50,956 nt of DNA, from positions 1 through 50,956 of the forward strand of contig WOYV01000083.1 of assembly GCA_011620585.1 (NCBI GenBank). The letters run 5' to 3'. Both the position numbers and the translations under genes were made by a program. Position 1 is the first letter of the stretch; every line of letters starts with the position of its first letter. Shown piece by piece: positions 45,119 to 50,956 of the stretch. This stretch comes from Draconibacterium sp. Its GTDB lineage: Bacteria > Bacteroidota > Bacteroidia > Bacteroidales > Prolixibacteraceae. Under the pieces are notes generated by a model. That model was not told where the DNA came from. It did no database searches and saw only the letters and a program-made list of their open reading frames with translations.

Positions 45119-45817
45119 ATGAAAAAAAAACTACCGATTACCGCAAGCATGTTTCTATTGCTAAGTTTGTTTACTCCAATTGCCAAAGCGCAGGAATGGA
45201 ATGCTAGTTTGGATATTTATTCAAGCTACATCTGGAGGGGGTTGAAATTTGGATCAGGCCCGGCATTTCAACCCGGCGTTGAATTTAGTTCTGGCGGATT
45301 TGCTATTGGAGGCTGGGGTTCTGTTAGCTCTTCCGACATTGAAGCTTTTGAAGCCGACCTTTATGCAGGTTATTCTTTCGACCTGAGCGAAACAGCTACA
45401 CTCGGCATTACTGTTACTGATTATTATTTCGGTGGCGATTGGACAGATGGCGCTTCTCATTATTTCGAACCAATGGTAAGCCTTGGACTTGGTGGTTTCT
45501 CTTTAACAGGCGCATACATGTTTATGCCTGATGGTTCTGTTTCGGCAGACGGTTCTGATAATAGTGGTGATATGTACCTGGAAGCCAGCTATGGTTTCGA
45601 AAAATTCAGTATTGGTTTGGGCGCCGGTGAGGGGCAGTACACAATTCATGAAACCGATGGTGGCCACATTAAAGACGATTTCGGAATTTGTAATATCAAC
45701 ATCGGAACATCAAAAGAACTCAAACTTACCGAAAGTTTCTCGCTGCCCGTTTCAGGCGCTGTAATCCTAAATCCGACAACCGGTGGTTTTTACATAACTG
45801 CAGGTATTTCTCTGTAA
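45119..45817 (+). CDS. TorF-family-like outer-membrane beta-barrel
   Basis: 232 residues. Signal peptide 1-24 (cut at AKAQ-EW). Start of mature protein NASLDIYSSYIWRGL, the family pattern with YxWRG, then alternating beta strands and a C-terminal aromatic/hydrophobic strand (FYITAGISL). In Bacteroidota such a porin often precedes glnK-amtB, so it may pass ammonium or nitrogen solutes (context inference). Confidence 0.75.
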   Translation: MKKKLPITASMFLLLSLFTPIAKAQEWNASLDIYSSYIWRGLKFGSGPAFQPGVEFSSGGFAIGGWGSVSSSDIEAFEADLYAGYSFDLSETATLGITVTDYYFGGDWTDGASHYFEPMVSLGLGGFSLTGAYMFMPDGSVSADGSDNSGDMYLEASYGFEKFSIGLGAGEGQYTIHETDGGHIKDDFGICNINIGTSKELKLTESFSLPVSGAVILNPTTGGFYITAGISL

Positions 45818-45832
45818 ATTAATTAAGGTGCG

Positions 45833-45876
45833 GGAAAGTGCAATGTGAGCGAGGGGGTAAGTTGCACTTTCCTTTT
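45833..45876 (+). terminator. Terminator/attenuator between porin and glnK
   Basis: GGAAAGTGCAA (45833-45843) pairs perfectly with TTGCACTTTCC (45862-45872), followed by TTTT. It would reduce glnK-amtB relative to the porin. Confidence 0.75.
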
Positions 45877-45899
45877 AAATCATAAAACAAAAAAGAAAG

Positions 45900-46256
45900 A
45901 TGAAAAAAATTGAAGCCATTATACGGAAATCAAAATTCGAAGAGGTAAAAGAAGCTCTCTCCGAAGCCGGCATCGAATTCTTTTCCTTCTGGGACGTGAG
46001 GGGGGTAGGACAGGCCCGTGAAGGCCGTGTTTACCGCGGTGTTGTTTACGATACCAGTTCTATCGAGCGTACTAAACTCGAAATTATTGTACGCGATAAA
46101 AACATTGGCAAAACAGTACAGGCCATTCTGGGTTCGGCACGAACGGGCGAAATTGGAGACGGCAAAATCTTTATTCTGCCGATTGAAGAATCGTACCGGA
46201 TCAGGACCGGTGAATCGGGTGACGAGTCGCTTTACATTAAAGGAAAAGAAGTGTAA
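45900..46256 (+). CDS. glnK: P-II family nitrogen regulator
   Basis: 118 residues. Start MKKIEAIIRKSKFEEVKEAL; T-loop REGRVYRGVVY with Tyr50 at the modification site; B-loop GSARTGEIGDGKIFILPIEE. The usual GHTE start of the T-loop is absent and YRGAEY reads YRGVVY. It binds ATP/ADP and 2-oxoglutarate and blocks AmtB, encoded 24 bases downstream. Confidence 0.93.
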   Translation: MKKIEAIIRKSKFEEVKEALSEAGIEFFSFWDVRGVGQAREGRVYRGVVYDTSSIERTKLEIIVRDKNIGKTVQAILGSARTGEIGDGKIFILPIEESYRIRTGESGDESLYIKGKEV

Positions 46257-46280
46257 TAACCGTAAAAATATTAGATTATC

Positions 46281-47513
46281 ATGGAAGAAACTATACAAGG
46301 CCTGCAAATAGGTATCGACAATATGTGGTTATTAATCGCCGGATTTCTGGTGATGTTCATGCAACCTGGATTTGCCCTGGTGGAAGCAGGTTTTACCCGC
46401 TCGAAAAACACCGCAAACATTCTGATGAAAAACCTGATGGACTTCGCCGTCGGTTCATTACTTTACTGGATTATCGGTTTCACACTGATGTATGGAGACT
46501 CGATCGGCGGGTTTGTAGGGATGCCCGACCTGTTCTTTATGAGCGATGGTTTTGGCGACAACTACTCGGATTATGCCGACCTGTTTTTCCAAACAGTATT
46601 TGCCGCAACCGCAGCAACTATTGTTTCGGGAGCCATGGCTGAAAGAACTGAATTCAAAGCTTATCTTATTTTCAGTATAGTAATTACTGTGCTGATTTAC
46701 CCGGTTTCGGGTCACTGGACCTGGGGCGGTGGCTGGTTGAGCCAGCTTGGGTTCCACGATTTCGCCGGTTCGTCAATCGTTCACTCGGTTGGTGCATGGG
46801 TAGGTCTGGCAGGTGCTGCCATGATTGGTCCCCGTTTAGGTAAATACAAAGCGAATGGAACTCCCACTGCGATTCCTGGTCATAACCTGGCTTACGGTGC
46901 GTTGGGTGTATTCATCCTGTGGTTTGGATGGTTCGGATTTAACCCGGGTTCGCAGCTTGCCGCTGCCGGAACCGAAAATGCTGTGGCCATTGGTCACATC
47001 GCCGTAACAACTAACCTTGCTGCTGCAGCCGGTGCAGTTACTGCAATGATGGTAGCATGGTTCCGTTATAAACGTCCTTCACTATCTATTTCGTTGAACG
47101 GCGCTTTGGCAGGTTTGGTAGCCATTACAGCCGGTTGCGATGCTGTTGATCCGATGGGAGCGGTTGCCATTGGTATTATTGCCGGATTCATCCTTCCGTT
47201 TGCTGTAGAATTTATTGATAAGGTATTGAAAGTAGACGATCCGGTTGGCGCCGTTTCTGTTCACGGGGTGAGTGGCGCACTGGGTACACTGATGGTTGGT
47301 ATTTTCTCAACTTCAGAAGGGTTGCTCTATGGTGGTGGCGCTAAATTACTGGGTATCCAGGCAATTGGTGTATTAGTTTTCTTCGCCTGGGCATTTGGTA
47401 CTGGTTTGATTTTATTCTTCATCCTGAAGAAAGCAAATATTCTGCGCGTTTCTAAGCGCATTGAAGAAGAAGGCCTCGATGTTTATGAACATGGAGAAAG
47501 CGCCTATAACTAA
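46281..47513 (+). CDS. amtB: Ammonium transporter AmtB
   Basis: 410 residues, 11 helices. VEAGFTRSKNTANILMKN near the start, twin pore His in SSIVHSVGAWVGLAGA and VSVHGVSGALGTL, and WFGWFGFNPGSQ. No cleaved signal peptide is evident. Last gene of the porin-glnK-amtB operon. Confidence 0.95.
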   Translation: MEETIQGLQIGIDNMWLLIAGFLVMFMQPGFALVEAGFTRSKNTANILMKNLMDFAVGSLLYWIIGFTLMYGDSIGGFVGMPDLFFMSDGFGDNYSDYADLFFQTVFAATAATIVSGAMAERTEFKAYLIFSIVITVLIYPVSGHWTWGGGWLSQLGFHDFAGSSIVHSVGAWVGLAGAAMIGPRLGKYKANGTPTAIPGHNLAYGALGVFILWFGWFGFNPGSQLAAAGTENAVAIGHIAVTTNLAAAAGAVTAMMVAWFRYKRPSLSISLNGALAGLVAITAGCDAVDPMGAVAIGIIAGFILPFAVEFIDKVLKVDDPVGAVSVHGVSGALGTLMVGIFSTSEGLLYGGGAKLLGIQAIGVLVFFAWAFGTGLILFFILKKANILRVSKRIEEEGLDVYEHGESAYN

Positions 47514-47551
47514 TCTTCTTCAGCTTTTAAGTCTGTAGCTGTCTGTTTTAT

Positions 47552-47573
47552 GGCCCCGTCGCTGGACGGGGCC
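47552..47573 (+). terminator. Terminator of the ammonium operon
   Basis: GGCCCCGTC (47552-47560) and GACGGGGCC (47565-47573) form a 9-bp stem with loop GCTG. The following T-run is short (TTT). Confidence 0.8.
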
Positions 47574-47677
47574 TTTACTCTCAACTTCAGCAAAAATTGA
47601 AAAAACAACTACAAAATAAGTGTTCAATTAAGGTCAAGGGTAGTTTATAGTTAGTTTAGTTAGATTAGATGAACGGA

Positions 47678-47705
47678 AACCGGTTGCCAGTGGCGCCGGT
47701 TTTTT
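47678..47705 (+). terminator. Second hairpin with T-run before DUF4494
   Basis: AACCGG (47678-47683) and CCGGTT (47696-47701) with a 12-base loop, then T6. It could terminate a short transcript or readthrough from amtB, or work as an attenuator for DUF4494 if a promoter lies upstream. Confidence 0.6.
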
Positions 47706-47783
47706 GTTGAAAACTATCCCCGGTTTTTTCTTATTGACAAAAAGGGATCGTTATTTTTGCTGACCTAAAAAATCTGAAAGATT

Positions 47784-48341
47784 ATGATGCAGACCTGGTT
47801 CGAAAGCAAAGTAAAATACATGAAGGTTTCACAAAGCGGAAAGGAACAGTTGGTAAACGAGAATTTCCTGCTCGACGCTGTTTCGTACACCGATGCTGAA
47901 ACACGTATTATCCGGAATATGCAGCAGATGGTGCGCGGCGGTGAGTTTACGATAGTTGATATCAAAAAATCAAAGATTGCCGAAGTATTTCCTTTCGACG
48001 ATGGCGAACTGTGGTTCCGCGCTACCATCAACCTGGTTACGGTAGATGAGGAAGCCGGACGTGAAAAAAAGCTGCGGACCTATTATCTTGTGATGGCCGA
48101 CGATATTCACGAAGCGCTGAAACGCCTGGACGAGAGCCTGGGATATTTGGTGATTCCTTATGTAATTTCGTCGATGGCAGTGAGTACGATTGTGGATGTG
48201 TTTCCTTACGACCCCTCAGAATCGGCAGTTCCGCAGGGCTATGTTCCGCTTGATAAGGAAAGCCGCGCAAACAACCCCATTTTTACCGACGGGGTAAATC
48301 CGTTTGAAGAACCAGGCGGTGAACCCGGGGAACAGGATTAA
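47784..48341 (+). CDS. DUF4494 family protein
   Basis: 185 residues. TWFESKVKYMKVSQSGKEQLVNENFL at the start and AVSYTDAE are typical of DUF4494, found in Bacteroidota with unknown function. Soluble, acidic C-terminal tail (PGGEPGEQD). TATTTTTG at 47752-47759 is a possible -7 box 24 bases before the ATG. The stop overlaps the end of the DUF4143 remnant on the opposite strand. Confidence 0.85.
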   Translation: MMQTWFESKVKYMKVSQSGKEQLVNENFLLDAVSYTDAETRIIRNMQQMVRGGEFTIVDIKKSKIAEVFPFDDGELWFRATINLVTVDEEAGREKKLRTYYLVMADDIHEALKRLDESLGYLVIPYVISSMAVSTIVDVFPYDPSESAVPQGYVPLDKESRANNPIFTDGVNPFEEPGGEPGEQD

Positions 48342-48589
48342 TTTACCAACAAACAGGGATTTTGAGCAGAACACCCGATATCGGCAACAGCTAATAACCT
48401 CAAAAATACCTGAAGCTTGAACAAAGATGAATGAAATCGATGGCCGGGATTGTTGGTTTTAAAATCACCAATAATTATATCTCGAATGTCATTATCATAA
48501 AAGTAAATTTTACGATTTTGCTTAATCTCATTTCTTAAGTTTCGGACAAAGCTATTCAGACGAAGAACGATGTAGGCTTTTCTAAAGAA
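48338..48589 (-). pseudogene. Remnant of a DUF4143-type AAA ATPase C-terminal region
   Basis: On the minus strand an open frame of 83 codons with no start codon begins after TGA 48590-48592. It reads KAYIVLRLNSFVRNLRNEIK and then KIYFYDNDIRDIIIGDF (48589-48461). This is the conserved DUF4143 segment (SxxRNLRxEIxxxKKIYFYDNGIRN) of ATPases common in Bacteroidota. After it the frame no longer looks like the family. The gene lost its N-terminal ATPase part and its end. Confidence 0.7.
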
Positions 48590-48610
48590 TCAATGTATTT
48601 CTGAAATGCA

Positions 48611-48690
48611 AGTTGTCGTTGCGGATCTCGAAGAGAAATCCTGTCAGACTCGCAGGACCGCTAAAACCCCGCCTGCATATACAATTGTTG
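48611..48690. repeat. Cassette-type repeat copy 1, at the 3' end of the first Fic gene
   Basis: It contains AGTTGTCGTTG (48611-48621), a TCCTG/CAGGA hairpin and the core CCCCGCCTGCATATACAATT plus GTTG (48667-48690). It lies 18 bases past the stop of the Fic gene. The core matches copy 2 with one inserted base, and the AGTTGTCGTTG part matches copy 3. Confidence 0.7.
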
Positions 48691-48708
48691 TAGCTCGTTC
48701 TTTTCATT

Positions 48709-49749
48709 TTAAAAATATGTATTCACTGCAAATTCAAATTGATTTATAAAAATCTCTTTGAACACAGATATATTATTCTGCTCATAAAACAGTAACATCG
48801 CTTTTTTATATTCCACAGAATCAACTGTTCTGAATGAAATCGGGCAATATTTGTTGTTCATCAGAATTGCATTACTTACAATTCTTGCAGTCCTTTTATT
48901 CCCGTCAACAAATGGTTGGATGTAAGAAATTAATACCAGTGTCAAAAGCGCTTTTTCGAAAACATTACTTTTGCTGCTTACCAAATCGCACATATTTACC
49001 AATGATTCCCTGATTTGAAATTCGTTGTCTAACGGACGATAATTTGTCCCTGAAATACCCACTCTTCTTTTTCGAATATTCCTGTCAATTGCCAGTTCTT
49101 TGATTAAGATACTATGAATGTCCTCAATTTTTGAAACGGTCAACGGAATTACATAATCAGGATTTTCAATGATAAAATCAATGGCATCTTTATGGTTTAA
49201 AAGCATCGTGGCTTCTTCTTTTGTTTTTCCTGAAGCAGTTTCTTTTTCCTTCAGCAATCTTTCCGTTTCGAGCAATGAATAGGTGTTTCCTTCAATTTGA
49301 GAAGATTTCCAGCTCAAATCGATTGCCAGTCGTTCCAGTTCTTTTTTGTATTCAAATTCTGAAAGTTGGGCAAGATTGTTTTCATAAGTTTTTTGAAGTT
49401 CTGATAATTTTAAAAGTTCATTTTCGGTAAAAAGTCGTGTGTTTAAAAGGGTTTCCGAAATTAGTTTTAAATTGAAATTTTCTTTGATTGTCCTTTCGTC
49501 AATCTCCTTTTTATAGTATTCATCAATATCAACAGGTTTAAGTAATTCGAAAGAAGGGGAGATGATATATTTTGTCGATTTCCCTTGTCCGACTTTTGAA
49601 ATCAGGTTCTCGGAAGTAAGATTTAATAAAATTCTTTTAACGGTTGCATAACTCAATGAAACTAAAATTCCTTCATGAATTTCTTTGGAAGAACATTCTT
49701 TATTTTTTAGAATGAAATTCAGTATTTCGGAGTTTCTTTTGTTTTTCAT
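48709..49749 (-). CDS. Fic family protein with winged-helix N-terminus and altered active site
   Basis: 346 residues. Residues 1-65 look like a winged-helix DNA-binding domain. The inhibitory helix is SSQIEG (149-154), matching [ST]xxxE[GN] of class II Fic. The Fic core is IQPFVDGNKRTAR (277-289): the catalytic His of HPFxDGNGR is Gln278 (codon CAA), and GNGR is GNKR. AMP transfer by the normal mechanism is therefore unlikely; another activity or a purely regulatory role is possible. AT-rich compared with the central genes. Confidence 0.88.
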   Translation of the reverse strand: MKNKRNSEILNFILKNKECSSKEIHEGILVSLSYATVKRILLNLTSENLISKVGQGKSTKYIISPSFELLKPVDIDEYYKKEIDERTIKENFNLKLISETLLNTRLFTENELLKLSELQKTYENNLAQLSEFEYKKELERLAIDLSWKSSQIEGNTYSLLETERLLKEKETASGKTKEEATMLLNHKDAIDFIIENPDYVIPLTVSKIEDIHSILIKELAIDRNIRKRRVGISGTNYRPLDNEFQIRESLVNMCDLVSSKSNVFEKALLTLVLISYIQPFVDGNKRTARIVSNAILMNNKYCPISFRTVDSVEYKKAMLLFYEQNNISVFKEIFINQFEFAVNTYF

Positions 49750-49838
49750 TGTTATTTTATTTAGCTCACTAAAGTATTAAATGCGGCTCAAATATGCAAT
49801 ATTGCTGAGCTGAATCTTTTTTCAAAATGAGCTACAAT

Positions 49839-49863
49839 CCCCGCCTGCCATATACAATTGTTG
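49839..49863. repeat. Cassette-type repeat copy 2, at the 3' end of the second Fic gene
   Basis: CCCCGCCTGCCATATACAAT plus TGTTG (49839-49863): 24 of 25 bases match copy 1, with one extra base. It lies 33 bases past the stop of the BRO-N/Fic gene. Confidence 0.7.
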
Positions 49864-49896
49864 GAGGTTCGTTGTTTTCTAAATTATCGATTTTTG

Positions 49897-50711
49897 TTAG
49901 TTATTTTCTTCATAGTAATATGAGTAATCAATCCCTTTCATAAACATTTCCCGGTCATTGATTTTAGTTGTAAGTGCATTTTCCAAGAGTGATTTTAGAA
50001 CTTTACTTTTGGTTGGACTTAGCATCATTGCGTTCATGTAATCCTGCTTGCTTATTTTACTCCAGTCAATGCATTTTTTAAGGCGTTTTTTAGTATTAAA
50101 TCCAACCATATTCTGGCGCTTCTCCCATTGCCTTCCATAAAAGGGTGCGCAATATTCATTTCTACATATTTATTTACGATTTCGTCAAATGTAGTTTCGG
50201 GCATCGCTTCTATTGGCTTTAAAGTGGGGCCTAAAAAGTGCGATACGGCAAATTGAAAGCCGCCTTTTGAAATATTTTTCTGCCTTATTTGTCCCGCAAA
50301 ATCATACAATCCGCCAAATAAATAGGCATGTATTTGCTGCAATCCTTTAGTTGTACCAACTTCATCGCTGAATGTAAACCATTCGATAAAACGGTTTGCT
50401 TTTTTGCTTGGAAACTCTTTGCTTAAATCAATAATTCCCTTGTAATCAAGCATGTCGGTTAAACGCTTTTTGCTGTCGGGTGCCATAATTTTCAACTGGG
50501 TAGTAGCACTAACCACTTGGTTTTTTTCTTTCTTTAATTTGGCTTTAAGGTATTTCCAATAGTTGCGGGTTTTCGAATAATCATCCTGGTCGGTAAGAAC
50601 AGCCACAATATCCAACACAGAAAACCACCATTTTGAATTCTCATCGTCCCAAATGGCACGTACTTCTCTGTCATCAAAAAAACGTATGGATATTTTTGAG
50701 TTACCCATCAT
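49897..50711 (-). pseudogene. BRO-N-like/Fic fusion gene with a -1 frameshift
   Basis: The first frame (219 codons from ATG 50711) holds a BRO-N-like domain (about 5-112, with [14 protein letters not shown]) and the Fic core [12 protein letters not shown] (189-200) with intact His189. It then stops early. The normal C-terminus follows in the next frame ([18 protein letters not shown]... to 49897). The shift is at the A6 run of TTAAAAAATGC, about 50085-50090, which fits loss of one A. Joined length is about 271 residues. The same bases form the slippery heptamer A AAA AAT in the 0-frame, so -1 frameshifting is a less likely alternative. Confidence 0.75.
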
Positions 50712-50817
50712 TTAATTTTGCACTATTTATATCCTTTAAATTTTCGGTTCAAAGTTAAGATAATATCTATCTTGAATTTGCTGTGCACTGTGCCTTGGTG
50801 TGTAACGGTCACCTGTC

Positions 50818-50940
50818 AGTTGTCGTTGTGTCCCGATAGTTATCGGGATTGGAGAGCGTTCCTGTCCTCGACCTGACGCTCAAGAAAGGAGCGGAGACAA
50901 AGCACCGCACGAACCCCGCCCTGCAATATGTACTGTGTGC
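50818..50940. repeat. Cassette-type repeat copy 3 with an inserted palindrome
   Basis: AGTTGTCGTTG (50818-50828) as in copy 1, then the palindrome TCCCGATA-GT-TATCGGGA (50831-50848), then CCCCGCCCTGCAATATGTACTG (50914-50935), related to the cores of copies 1 and 2. A minus-strand gene beyond the window edge would have this at its 3' end. Confidence 0.6.
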
Positions 50941-50956
50941 GTAGTATTTTAATTTT

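Noticed and set aside
48611-50940. Classical integron attC sites
   Set aside because: The ends read CTACAAC and CTCCAAC, not RYYYAAC, and no GTTRRRY partner was found. I kept only the general cassette-repeat idea.
1-50956. CRISPR arrays, rRNA and tRNA genes, insertion sequences with transposase genes
   Set aside because: No regularly spaced repeats, rRNA-like stretches, complete cloverleaf or transposase frame was seen.

Overview
The window looks like chromosomal DNA of an anaerobe-to-microaerobe capable Bacteroidota. Family-level signs point to the Marinilabiliales/Prolixibacteraceae side of the phylum, but this is inference. The evidence is a DUF4492 gene ahead of cydAB, a fused ccoNO gene, a DUF4494 gene, -7 boxes of the TAnnTTTG type, and an almost complete lack of Shine-Dalgarno sequences. 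No rRNA, tRNA or CRISPR was found.

Layout. Positions 1-4210 hold an AT-rich block of membrane/glycosyltransferase genes: a partial gene, a gene broken by two frameshifts, a DUF2079-like GT-C protein and a DPM1-like GT2. Positions 4257-25712 are a respiratory island. On the minus strand, reading from 19814 down to 4295, come a Tat-exported Fe-S protein, an NrfD-type quinol-binding membrane protein and a membrane-anchored cytochrome c. They are followed by ccoS, fused ccoNO, ccoQ, ccoP, ccoG, ccoH and a TauE/SafE-like gene, then a GIY-YIG pseudogene with a large palindromic repeat, ccoI, DUF4492, cydA, cydB and a 41-codon membrane ORF. Divergently on the plus strand come SCO, coxA, coxC, coxD, coxB (with fused cytochrome c) and ctaB. 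Together they encode three terminal oxidases (bd, cbb3 and an A2-type caa3). The NrfD/Fe-S/cytochrome c trio is a plausible quinol:cytochrome c reductase feeding the two cytochrome c oxidases, because no bc1 complex is present here.

Positions 25776-34287 are housekeeping genes: DEAD-box helicase, mnmA, yicC, a four-helix-bundle (23S IVS-type) insertion, gmk, nadD, a ChaN-like protein, a glycerophosphodiesterase and an LpxL-like acyltransferase. Positions 34306-47573 are nitrogen metabolism: gltBD with a structured 3' element, argH, and a porin-glnK-amtB ammonium operon, with two envelope/membrane genes between. Positions 47784-50956 hold DUF4494, then an accessory tail: a remnant of a DUF4143 ATPase and two Fic-family genes. 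One Fic gene lacks the catalytic His and one is frameshifted. Related repeats lie at the 3' end of both Fic genes and again at the window edge, giving a cassette-like arrangement.

The most interesting items are the minimal quinol-reductase module joined to cbb3 with its unusual Fe-S motifs, the swapped haem-c domain between CcoO and CcoP, the GIY-YIG/palindrome pair inside the cco locus, the S23-type insertion between yicC and gmk, the structured element after gltD, and the Fic cassettes with their repeats. All calls come from reading the sequence; no database search was run.
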